Of a DNA stretch of 64,000 nt, positions 39,301 through 50,493 are shown piece after piece. The notes under the pieces were generated by a model, which worked only from the letters and a program-made list of their open reading frames with translations, did no database searches and had not been told where the DNA came from. The stretch lies in the NCBI GenBank assembly GCA_032173965.1, contig CM063290.1, forward strand, positions 6,647,501 to 6,711,500, given 5' to 3'. Every line of letters begins with the position of its first letter. Positions within the stretch are counted from its first letter, which is position 1. Made by a program: the position numbers and the translations under genes. The DNA is from Sitta carolinensis. Taxonomy: Eukaryota > Chordata > Aves > Passeriformes > Sittidae.

Positions 39301-41411
39301 TGGCTAGGGCTTGAGAGCTGAATTGGGTTAATCTGACTCCTCGTTGTCTGGAGGGCTGGAGCTGGGTGCTGCAGGAGTGTGATGGGCAGAGCAGCACATC
39401 CCAGGCCTGCCCTAGAGCTGAGCTGGCCAGGGTGAGGGGGGAGACTGAGGCTTGCTGTCCTCAGGCAGGGGAAATAGCTATTTACCTTAGAGAAGCACAA
39501 CTTCAAACCCAGGTGCTGAGCTTGCAACCCTTGGGGTCACAGTCTGCCCATGTCTAGAGATGAAACTTCTGTATTTCAAAATATGCTCTGCAGCTCGTGC
39601 TGCAGAGTGGACTTAGGCAATAGGACATCTATGGACTCACTAAACTGCCTTAGAAATATCAGATGCATGCAAAACTCAGGTTTTTGAAGGGCCCAGAAGA
39701 GCAGGGCTATGTCACAGCAGCATTTTTAGAAGCCATTTTGGCCACGGAGCCCTGAAAGCCCTGCCAAAGCCCAGACCCATTTGCAAAGAGCTGTTTGGGC
39801 TGACACCCCTCATTAGCAGCATCCCCTCAGCCTCTGCACTCCAGCTGTGTTTCCATCTGTCACACGCTGCCACAGGCAGCCACTGAGCAAAGCAGGCAGG
39901 CTCTGAGGCACCTCTGAAGGAGGTTTGCACTCAGCTCACCTGTCTGGCACAGCACAGAGATCTGTGCAAGAGCTTGTCTTCCAGATCCCATCACAGCCAG
40001 TGCAAGGCAGCATCCAACACAGCACCTGGAGGAAAAGAAAATTTTCCAAACACCATCCTCCAAAGGCAAAATAATAAATAGCAAGAAAAAAAAAGCTGTT
40101 TAGAAAATATCAATTCTTAAAGTATGCTTATAAATAACATTTTTATGACCAGAGCTTCTTTTTTGTTTGTTTGAAAGATGGATACAAAGGTAGAAGTTGG
40201 GAATCTACCTAAACAGCTGGAATGTTGCACTGGATCTGTACTGCCATTCAAGATGAAAATCAGCAGCAAGCTCTCCCTTAAAGAAACAAGTAATCCCAAG
40301 GAAGAGATAAAACTGGATAATGAATGTCCCATGTGACACTGATAAAGAGCAGGCTGGGACACAGCTGAGCTTCTCTTAGTCCGAGTCAATCCCATCACTT
40401 TTCCTCTCTGTTTGACATTGACATTTCCTGCAGAGGAGGTGTTGGAGCAGCATCCATAAAACAGGACTTCTACATGAGCTGGGCTGTGGTTCCTCCCATT
40501 GCTGCAGCATGTCCCAGGCCCTGAGAGCTGCAGATTAGCTCTGACATTGCTCATTGCTAGGAGCCCTTCACAGCAGAAACTCCAGGAATTTAATATATAC
40601 ACCTCAGCCAACTTATCAAAATCATTCAAGATGTTTAGGTCATTAAGCAGCAATAGAGAGTGGGGGAAAAAAAAGCAGAAAAAAAGCTTGCACATCATTA
40701 CTATTAACGGCTGTGTAGTTCCAAATTTCCGAATAAAACACTGCACAGCAAACCCAAGGGAGGTGTGAAAAGTGGACAGGGGAAGGTCATGGAGGAGGGA
40801 AGAGCAGAGTCAGGTCTGTCCCTCAGAGCCAGTGCACGTGTGTGACCCCTCGTGCAGCCTCTCTGTTCATTGGCTTACTTTGGGGTGAATCCAGTGGGGA
40901 ATTCAGAGCCCAAACAGCAGACAGAGACCCCAGCACCTCCAGAGGCAGAAGCAGGGCAGGGTCCTCAGCCATTGCCCCTTGCTCCTGACATGACATAGCC
41001 AAGGGTCTTTCTTCAGCACTGGCTGCCAAGTTCATGCCCAAGAAAAGAGAGAAGTGGCCTGGGAAAAACTACTCAGATTTCTTGTGCCTAAAAAATTCAG
41101 ATTGCAGCAGTGGTAAACTAGTGGATGGACTCATGGCAAATCCTTCAGCACAGCTTGACCTCTCCTCCTGAACCTCAAAATGCCTCAAGCCTTCTTTGAC
41201 TTCCCAGCACTACTGGGTAAGGCTTGAGCAGGGAAGCAGAGGCTGTGAGTGGTGGAGACCAGCACAGAAGACCTGTCTGGCCACCAAAATGAAGCAAAGC
41301 CTCTGTCCAGGCAAAAGATCTTGCAGTATGCCCCATGTTGGCACTAACATAGGCTCAAGCAGCTGAGAAAAAGAAAACCACAGTTTTCCTGAGTGAAAAT
41401 GCAGAAAGATG

Positions 41412-41566
41412 TTCTTCTCTTCTCTCTCTCTTCTCTTCTCTTCTCTTCTCTTCTCTTCTCTTCTCTTCTCTTCTCTTCTCTTCTTTCTCTTCTCTTCTCT
41501 TCTCTTCTCTTCTCTTCTCTTCTCTTCTCTTCTCTTCTCTTCTCTTCTCTTTTTTCTCTTCTCTTC
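41412..41566 (+). repeat. (TTCTC)n pentanucleotide microsatellite, about 150 bases
   Basis: Near-perfect TTCTC/TCTCT array with a few interruptions (a TTCTTTC and a TTTTTTC). The long open frames here on both strands (Phe/Ser/Leu-rich and Arg/Glu-rich) simply reflect the repeat. Confidence 0.97.
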
Positions 41567-41568
41567 CC

Positions 41569-41605
<37 letters not shown>
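41569..41605 (+). repeat. A-tract followed by (AT)n
   Basis: About fourteen A bases then about eleven AT units, directly after the (TTCTC)n array. This makes a compound microsatellite. Confidence 0.93.
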
Positions 41606-44600
41606 GTTAAAACCTTTTAGTTTTCATTCCCTTTTTCATGAAAATCTCTGGTTGGCAGATCAAAAGGAAATCATCCTTTCACAGAGAAAATTAAAACTCC
41701 CTTAAAATATATTTCTTTCCTGTAAAAAATTCAGTTACTCAGAAAAAAGAAACATGACTCAGGAGAAAAAGAGGTTCTAAAAAAATTATCATCAGTTCTT
41801 CCAAGGATGCTCCAAAACTTTGTCACAGCCAAGGTAGCTGCACTGTATTCATAACATCACATGGCAAAAAAAGGTGAAATATTATGAAAGCCTTTGAGTA
41901 AATAGTCGAGAGCTTCAATTCTAAGCCTGGCCTTGGTACCACACACCCTGCATATATCACTGCCCCTCTCCCCCATTTTTACCCCACAGCAGGAGCCCTG
42001 TAGTCCCTGCTCACCCCACAAACTACTGTGCAACCCCACAGCCCCGAGAGCTAAAGGTTAACGTGAACATTTGGGTGTTTATTTTGAGTAGAGCATAAAA
42101 CCCTGACAGGCCATAATTGCAGTGTTGATAAGCAGGGAGAGAATATTTGATGTTTCAAACATCACATGACTAATTGGTGCTGGAGCAGATGTGTGTGTAA
42201 TTTGGGGCTGCTGCAGCGTGTCACGGCTCGGGCAGCACACCCAGAGGAGGGGGCTCCATGGAGCTGTGCTCCTTCCCTGCCTGCTGCACCCCCTGACACC
42301 TCCAGCACAGGGGGTGTCCCTCCCCTGAGTGCATTGTCGAGCTGAGTGAATGGAAAAATGAAGAAATAAATGCCCATTGCCATTCTTTCTCCGCAGAGCA
42401 TTATGGACATTCCAAAAAAATGCTGATACCTTTCAGTCATTGGGCAGGAGAGCACTCAGAGAACCCTCAGAGGATGCCCTGGGCTGTGGAGAGCAAGGTG
42501 TGAGGCAGGTTTCTATTGCACTAAAACACACCCCCAGTTTCACATTCAGCATAGCAAATTTTCTCTTTTTGAGCTAAAGATAGCAGCCAGGTATGTTTGT
42601 GGTGCCTATAGCAAAGAGCTCCAGGAACACCACAAAGCCCAGAGGGACAGGCTCAGACCCCGTTGGCACTGCCAGCCTCCCTGCACCCTTCACAGCAGGC
42701 TGGTTCAAGTCAGAGTGAAACTTCATTGTTCCTATTGCCCTTCAACACTTCTCCTCCCTCGGGATCTCTTTCCACACTCATGCAATTGGGATATTAAATG
42801 AGTTTAGGTATTTATTTAGAAAGGGGTGAATATTTCATTGTTTTGAGTCTTCTTGTTCTCTTCCCTTTCTCTTCAGTTTCCCCCTCCAGCTCTCCTTGGG
42901 AAAGGTCTCCCCACCCAGCTTTCAGAAGGGATGTGAATTTCACAGTCTGCTCTATCGTACATTGCTTTAGAATCACTTTTTCCTTCTCTAGTCCAGAGGG
43001 AATTATGAACTATATTTAAACCAAAACTTGGTGTGATAAAAGCTTTTAATTACTAAATACAATGTGTGCACCAGGGTATGGAGTTTGACTCTTTTTAAGT
43101 CTCTTTAAGAAAGAATTAACATGTCTGTAACTGCTCATGAGCGAATATCCTGACATTTGCTGGTGGGAGCTATTTGCCACATGAAAGGCAAAGAGAATGT
43201 GAGAGATGAGGATCTGACCCAGCCCAAGCTGAGATGGGGCCAGTGAGACCACACGAAAAGTCCAGTATTCACCACAGCATATTTGCTGATGCCAGAGCCT
43301 CCCAGTACTGACCAGCTCACAGAGAGAATTCAGAAGGAGTTTATAATTCTTCTCTATTTGCAAATGTGAGTCTATTCACACCATCCCATGTGCAAATGGA
43401 GTGAATGAGGCACTGGGACACTACCCCAACGTCACAGACACTTTCTCTAGTGTGACCATCCACTGGCATTTCCATGCACCTACAGCTCCCCAGTCTTCAC
43501 CAAAACCTTTGGGGTCATGCAGGGACAGAGCTCCTCCTGTCCCCAGAGCTCGCCCAGGGCCATAATCCCCTCACAGCAGCTGGATACAGCCAAAAGCACC
43601 AAACAAAAGGACATGGACACACAGGCTGTGACGCATCACTTAACAGGCAGACTTGGCATCACAAGAACCTCTGGAGTAACTGAGCACCCCGCAGGCTGGC
43701 TGGGACATCCTTATCCAGAGCCTTCAGCAGGCACTGATGGAGCCAAACCAAGAGCCCATGGCTACAAAAATTTATTAAGAAATCCATCAGTCCTGATGTG
43801 TTGTCAGAAGAGCTTTTCCTCCAGCAGCCCCCTCTGTGGCCACAGCCACAGCACCACAGAGCACCAGCAGGAGCTCACTCAGGACTCCACACTCCCTTGC
43901 TGCTGTCAGGCACATGGCAGGTCCCCGAGGAGCACCCCGGGAACAGGAAACAAGGCACACATGGCTGAAAACACCCAAATGTGGGGGTCATGATTTCACC
44001 TCCTGCATTTTGCAAAGCTTGGTGTTTTACTGTAATTATGTTTTGGCTACAAACTGCAGAAGAGGGAAATGATTATGGGTTTTACTATCTCTTAGAATTC
44101 AGCACAAGAGCCACAGAGCAGCTGTGGCTGAAATGATGAAGTATTTATATTGCTGTTTTTCCATCACAGGTGTTTCCTAGCATAAAAAAAGATTCCCTTG
44201 CATTGCAGTAATATGTAAGTGCACACTGATCAGAGCTACTGGCACTTGGTCTCACAGCCAAGAGGAAAAACAACTTGCAGGTCATTTTCTATTGATATAT
44301 TTATAAGCTCACCAGAGTTATGCATGATATATATAATTTTTGTATTTATGCCTCATGCAACAGTAAGAGGGGTTTATTCCCCAAATAATGTTACATCATG
44401 ATATTTTCACCTTGCTGAGAGGTAAATCTGGATGTCTCTACACAGATTTAGAGAGGAAGAAGGAATTTATACTGTTTCCTTTGGAGTGGGAGTGGGAAAT
44501 ACATGGTGTGCAGTACAAGCCACATATTTTTACATGGAAAACAAGTAAATTTTTGTGGGAATCATTCTGGAGTAAATCCACTATGACTGAAGGTGAGATA

Positions 44601-45099
44601 ATTTAGTACATAATTTAAAATCCACTAATATTGGTTTCTGAATGTTTTTGCCCCCTCCCCCAGGGCTGCAAATCAGGTAAAACACTGTCAGGGCTTGGCA
44701 TCACACCCCTGCCTGTGGTCAGCATCTCTTCCAGACCTCAGCCAGAATCCACCAGCCTGGGAGAGCCCCTGGAGACTCAGCATGGCTGATATGGGCTGGG
44801 AGCTCTCCTGCACCTTCAAGCCTGGCTTTCAGACATCTCTGCAGGGAAGGGGACATTAACAAAGCAGCTGCTTGTTTGGTTCTGTTCATCCTGACCCATG
44901 GTATCATGGATTGGATCCACTTCATCCAAAGGACTGCTGTCAGCCGCTGGGGCTCAGGGTGTACTTACAACTTCTTTTCCTGCTCCCTCATTCACAAAAT
45001 GATGTGTGTGCCCTCAGAAGCTGGAGCAGCAACACCTCGGCTCCTTGCTGGGTGGGTGACACTGCTGCCCCGGCACTCTCTGCTGGTGTGACCGTGGCC

Positions 45100-45900
45100 T
45101 GAGCTGTGCGGGCAAACTGCTGCAGCCTGGGGGTACCCGGGGTGCCCGATCCTCCTGCGGAGTTACAGCCCGGGAGCCTCGCTGGGCTTTGCCCTCACCA
45201 AGGGCAGACTACCTAGAGCCAGGGAGGAGGGACATGATCCCCGGAGCTGGGGAGGTGAGCACCCTCGGAGCCGGGGGAGAGGGGGCTCCCTCGAGCGGGG
45301 AGAGGGCACCCTCGACCGGAGAGGATGGACATCCCTCGGAGCCGGGGAGAGATGGACATCCTCGGAGCCGGGAGAGGATGGACATCCTCGGAGCCAGGGA
45401 GATGGGCATCCCTGAGCCGGGGATGACCTCGAGCGGGGAGAGGGTGGCATCCCCGAGCGGGGTAAGGTGGCATCCCTCGGAGCCGGGGGAGGATGGGCAT
45501 CCCTCGAGCCGGGGAGATGGGCATCCCTCGGAGCGGAAGTGGCACCTCGAGCCGGGAAGGTGGCATCCCTCGGAGCAGGCCCGAGTAAGGGAAGAGAAAA
45601 CAAAGAGCTGCTGCTCTTCTGCTCTCCGGCCATCCGATCCTCTCTGGAATGCTGAGCTCTCCGCTCCGTGCAGTGGTCTGGGGATGTGCCCTGAGCACTG
45701 CCCTGCTCTCTCCCACCCACTCGGGAGCCGCCCGCTGATTCATGCGAGTGGGCGGAAAGCAGAGAGGATCCTGCCGGAGGCTTTGTCCTCGGGATTAACC
45801 TCTGCCTGCGAGCGCCGATATCAAAGGGAAGCAAGTGGGCAGTGGGAGAGCCAAGATCCGAGACCTGCGGCGGTGGTGGTGGAGGAAAAGCTCTGCAAGG
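45100..45900. promoter_or_regulatory. CpG-rich island, possible promoter
   Basis: The only long stretch in the window with high GC and dense CpG. The right part, 45650-45900, is CpG-rich without being repetitive (GAGCCGCCCGCTGATTC, GCGAGTGGGCGG, GCGAGCGCCGATATC). This is what an unmethylated vertebrate promoter looks like. GTAAGG at 45462 and GTAGTG at 45919 could be donors on the + strand. There is no protein start I trust, so a non-coding transcript (an antisense RNA to KCNMB2 exists in human) or an alternative gene start are possibilities. Alternatively the high CpG comes only from the minisatellite. Confidence 0.4.
45235..45582 (+). repeat. GC-rich minisatellite, about 14 degenerate 20-28 bp units
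   Basis: The unit is close to CATCCCTCGGAGCCGGGGA followed by GA-rich bases and ATGG, with variable spacing. Copies are visible from about 45247 to 45582. Indels between units break any frame, so the 294-codon open frame through it is not a protein repeat. Unit variation includes CTCGAGC and CTCGGAGC forms. Confidence 0.9.
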
Positions 45901-48109
45901 AGACACAGATGACTACTGGTAGTGAAAGATTTGGGAATGCTGCACATCGAAAGAATGCAATGGGAAAAAGGGAGAAGAGTTCCTCTGCCCTTTTACATTT
46001 GTGTAACTGTCCAGACAGGAAACAAAGAGGGCAACAGGATGTGGAAGGCCATAGGTTCAAGAGGCATAATTGAATAGCTAACAAGCATCCCCGCTAAAAA
46101 AAGCAGAACTCCTCACAGCTAATGACCCATGTTGGTGTTACTTGTTTACCAAGGGCTGCTTCCCAGCCCTGGTTATGCCACCATCTGCTGCCACAGGTCA
46201 CGTAGTGGTTAGACTCAACTGGCAGCAAGGCTCATCCCTAGTCGTGATCTAATTCATTGAAGTTTGTGCAAACTTAAGCTAAAAATTTGAGCTCGTGATG
46301 GGTTAGAAAAAGCCTTGACTGGAAGCACAAAACAAGCATCTTGAAAGCAAAATGAGGTTTAACTACAGCTGATGATCCAACTTTCAAGCAGATAAATTAC
46401 TCTGCAAAAAGACTGGTACAGCCAAGCCCCTTTTCATTTACAGAAAGCTAACTCAATCAGTTCCTATTCTTTTTAGATAGATCTGCTGGGTGTAAATGAA
46501 TGTGTATAATATGTGGACCATTTATTTCCAAGAACATTGCAGTGAAAGTTTCTTTATGGATTTGCCGCAAAATCCTAAGTAAAGAAAAAAAATCAATAGA
46601 AAGTATCCACCTTTCTTAAATAGAAAAGCCATTTTTCACCCCAAAGTTCAATTCATTTTGCTCTGGCACTTACTGACTTTGATTAAGAAGCTTTCAATGT
46701 TTGTGCAGGGGCTTTCCTCCAACCTCCCTGGAAGAAGTTTCAAGTCCTTAAGCCACAGGGGTGTCTACAGAATTGGAGGGGCTTTGTTGGGTACTGGGGA
46801 GAAATCATAAAGCTGAAACTCGTCTCTGTAAGTGAAGGTGACAGTTGTTTTATTGTTGCCTGGGGGTGGGGGTGTCCCTGAGTGATATCTGCATGGCAGC
46901 ACCAGCTCCAGAGGCTGCACTGCCCCCAGTATGACCAGGATGCTCCAGGTATGACAGACTCAGGCAGATGGACCAGTCCAGCCTAGGGTCACCAGATCCC
47001 TCTGCAGCACCCTGACTTTGAGACATTTTCTGAGGCTTGGGGACTTTGAGGGCCCAGCTAGTTCTTTGATGAGAACTAACTCATCATTGAAGTGTTGGTG
47101 CAAGTCCTGAGGCAATGAGTTCAGCAAGGGTCTTGGGAGCAGAACAGTCCACTTGGTCTCACTTAAATATTTGCCTTGTTTTGGCAAAGAAAAGCAGCCC
47201 CAAGGGTTTTGGCAGCATCTGTCACACCAGCACTGGGCAGCATGTCAGTTGCTGGAGATCTAAGCACGAGTCACTGGCACTTTGGGAGGTGGGTGGGTAC
47301 CAGCAGAAAGCAGGAGGCTCTGCCAGCTCCTTTTTCTCTCTCTCAAGGACCAGCTTGGCACAACCACCATCGTTAGCTAGCAGAGTGGAGGCTTTCCATC
47401 CCCCAGCAGCTGCAAGGAGGCGGTTGTGCTCACTCAGAATGAGACATGGAATGGGTGGGTTTGTGTTTCTGTGAGCTGCTCGCTCCCCTGTGCCTTCCAC
47501 CATGCACAGCACAGCTCCCCACAAGGGCTGGGCTCTATGAAGGGGAAAGACCCTTGTAGAGAGAGGTAATGCTCTTTCTGTGGGTGCTGGGGCATCTCTG
47601 CAGGACAAGGGAAGCAAAGAGTGAAAGTACCAAACAGATCCTGTGCTTGTAGTGAGCCTGACATTATCCTGTGTCTGTGTACAGAGGAATGGAAAATGCC
47701 AGCTGAATGCAAAGGCACCTGTACCTGCACTCCATCCAAATTCAAGGGGTGGCAGATGAAGCAGATGTCTACACATGCAACAGGCTTTGAAGAAGCCTGT
47801 CTCTTCTAAAAATGCTTCCTTTTTTTCCAAAAGAAAGTCACAAATAACTTCAGGCTGAATAAATATTTGGAAATAAATATTTTGCTTAATTTCTTGAGAT
47901 TTCCCTGACTGAGAAAAAAAAAATCCACAAACTCATTATTAAAAAGAATACATCTTACCTTTGATAAAGCATTTTTGCATTGTCTTTTGTTGGTGTTAAA
48001 TAGGAGGTCAGAAGAGAAGCACAAAGGAGCAAGTGATTTTCTGAGATGATTTTCAAACCCAAATATATGACTTGAGGCACTCTAGACATTGTCTATATGG
48101 AAGTCAGTT

Positions 48110-48375
48110 GTCCACAAATAATATCATTTAACTAATTAAACATTGCTTCTCAGCTGTTATAAATGAAGATATAATTATGGTTTGTAGTAACAGGTGTCTG
48201 GTTTCTGATCGTTTTACCTATCTCTGGGGTTGGGGAGGAGAGATGTCTCAGATTAATTATCAACCAGCTTGCAGATTAATGTGGGAAAATGTCTACCCTG
48301 GCCTTAAAAATGTCTGACTACTTTACATTAATTGTCAGTCAATTAAATTGGAGTAAAAAGTGCCCAGAGTGGACA
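48110..48375. promoter_or_regulatory. Candidate conserved non-coding element (intergenic)
   Basis: Packed with homeodomain-like cores: AACTAATTAAAC, ATATAATTATGG, GATTAATTATC, CAGATTAATGTGG, CATTAATTGTC and GTCAATTAAATTGG within about 250 bases. It is repeat-free and resembles developmental enhancers, with no direct evidence of conservation. Confidence 0.33.
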
Positions 48376-49402
48376 CACTCAGAGGAAAAGAATTCACTCT
48401 GTGTGCTGTGTATGTTAATTTAAAATCACTATAACAGCCATTTCAAAGCGAAGCCTTTCCCAGCATGACCAAGGATTAATCTTCATTCACATTCCAAGGG
48501 GGATAAGTGCACTGCTGTTAAATAAAGCCGTTTTTCAGTTTCCCAAGCTAAAGCAAGAGTTATGACCTTTCTGTTAGAATATGTATCACGATTTTGGGTC
48601 TTTAAGTGACAAATCTTTGAAGTTCTCCTCTGGAGATTCCCCATCAGACCTTGTGATGTAACTGGAAAACCCTACACTGAGTGAGGATTTCCCCTCATAC
48701 CCCTCCTACCTGTGGAAGGCAGGTGAGATACTCAGGGTTAGGGAGCAAACTCACTTCTCTTTGATGAGATGGCTCCTGTGAACTGAGCACCAAGAGTTCA
48801 TTTTTCCCATCTTGCACAGAAAATTGAAAAGCTCAGCAAATAAAAAGTGTGAAATAGGAATTAAGGAAAAAGGAACTGTATGTATTTTATTGCGAGAACT
48901 TTCATAGGGACATTAAGGGTTTGCTTCATTGTAAATTGTCATTATGAACAATATACGAATTTCTTCTAGACCATTTTCTTCTTTCTTTACCTCAAAAAAG
49001 AGAGGCATTAACAATGCTCTCAGCTATTAGGGAATCACTTTGTCCCGTCTGAAATTAATGTAAATTGAAATCAGAGCCTCAGGTGCTGAGGTGAAGTTTG
49101 AAGTTTTCTGTGATGTAAAGAAAAGAAAGCTGAAAAATCTCAAAGATACTCATCAAAATGGGGCATTTTATCTGCATGGCCTTTTCTATTTTCAGAAGGC
49201 AGCAGAGGTGAGATTATCACAGCAGTTAAGAGGAGAAACTGAAGTTTCATTGAGCCGGCACATCTCGATAAATTAAATCTGGTGGTGAGATGTAAATGAA
49301 TAAAGAAGACAGCAGAGATGGAAGGGGGGAATGGTTTCTCTCCTTCCTGCCCCTGAATCTCCATCTCCTGCCTTGACAGGCAGTCTGGGCTAAATGGCCA
49401 CA

Positions 49403-49514
49403 GGAATCACAGAGTGGTGTGGGTTGGAGGAGACCCCAAAGATCATTTAATTACAGTCCCTCAACCATGGCACCCACAAGATCAGGTTCCTCGGGGCTCT
49501 GTTCAACCTGGCCA
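49403..49514 (-). mobile_element. CR1 LINE 3' fragment, minus orientation
   Basis: Reading the + strand gives the reverse complement of a CR1 end: GGAATCACAGAGTGGTGTGG, GTTGGAGGAGACC, AAAGATCATTTAATTACAGT, CCATGG, then GATCAGGTTCC and TCAACCTGGCC. It is truncated after the last block. Confidence 0.88.
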
Positions 49515-50458
49515 GCACTGGGCTGCCACACTTGTGTTTTGTAGCAGCTCACATCCTCTACCCTGCAGGGAAAGCCCTGGTTCTGTCCACATTTACTGAC
49601 GTGGCCACACCAGGCTGTGCTGGAATGTCCAGAGTGTGTCCTTCATTGGGCAGCAAAGAGGTTCATAAATAAGGCTGAGATTCCTCTCCAGGAGCAACAC
49701 AGGCAAGCTCCATCACACTTAGAGACTTCTGTCTTTTAATTAATGCTAATAGGTTCATCCTGGTCCGGAGCAGCCTGCCTTTCCTACATGGACCAGCTGC
49801 TGGCAGCCCTTGAAAACCCTCTGGCAGAGCAGCACTAGCTGCACTCCTTCTTCCAGATGCCCACTGGATCCAAGCAGTGAAAAATATAAATTAAAAGGTC
49901 ACTTTTCCGCATGGACAACTGCTATCCTTGCCAAGAGGGTTTTCTATCTACTCAGATAAGGAAAATGGAGAGAGGAGGGGAAGTATAGAGCTCCAGGGGG
50001 AAATACTCCCTGCTTCCCAAGAACAGGTTTCTGTCTGCATCTCTTTCACATGTGAAGAATTAATTCAAATATACCACGTGGTTGTAAAACACAATAGTAT
50101 AAAAAACAGTCAGGAGTTTAAATAGCGCAAATGTAATATAAGCTTTGGGGACAGCGGAAAATAGGTGGCAGTCTGAGTTTTCTGAGTAGAAAACACACCT
50201 TTCCCGAGGATAATCTCTATTAGATTGAGGAGGGATGTTAGAGTAAATTGCCAGTGCTAAGCAATTTTCTGATTTAAAGCATAGGAGGTTTATAACAGCC
50301 CCATGTGCTTTGGTTTAGGTCATTTAGTCTGTTTTGCTAGCAAATATCACCATGTGCTGAGCAGCTAATTTTCAGCAAACCTTGGTAGAGCCATCAGGGA
50401 ACCAGGTTTGTTCTGTGCTTTAGCTTCATCCAAACATTTTCATTCTTTCTTTTTCATT

Positions 50459-50493
50459 ATTTTTTTTCTTTTTTTTTTTTTTTTTCTTTTTTT
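50459..50493 (+). repeat. T-rich tract
   Basis: About 35 bases almost all T with isolated C. Low-complexity sequence. Confidence 0.9.

Larger units (their letters stand above)
28331..45100. other. Intergenic non-coding region downstream of KCNMB2
   Basis: No recognisable exon on either strand. It contains CR1 fragments at 32125-32206 and 33250-33335, A-rich tracts near 31719 and 36299, a (TTCTC)n microsatellite at 41412-41566 with A and AT tails, and CpG-retaining candidate elements near 28670-28900 and 30838-30900. The many short open frames have no repeated domain pattern or splice context that I can support. Confidence 0.65.

Noticed and set aside
40117..40746. 209-codon minus-strand open frame
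   Set aside because: No recognised family, no clear promoter or splice context, and parts are low complexity (Phe-rich run).
41355..41620. Arg/Glu-rich and Ser/Leu/Phe-rich open frames
   Set aside because: Direct translations of the (TTCTC)n microsatellite.
45235..45582. CRISPR-like array
   Set aside because: Units are contiguous and degenerate without unique spacers; the context is a vertebrate genome, so it is a minisatellite.
45163..45906. 247-codon minus-strand open frame over the same island
   Set aside because: Pro/Ser/Arg-rich product of the same GC-rich repeats; high GC removes stop codons by chance.
45189..46073. 294-codon open frame through the CpG island
   Set aside because: The frame runs through a minisatellite whose units vary in length, so the repeat does not keep its frame. 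It passes into unrelated sequence, with no domain or splice support.
46960..47187. 75-codon minus-strand frame with protein-like composition
   Set aside because: Looks somewhat protein-like (charged, few low-complexity runs), but I recognise no family and see no matching exons. Left unassigned.
47222..47830. 202-codon minus-strand open frame
   Set aside because: No domain recognised and other frames are open over the same span. Not supportable as a gene without transcripts.
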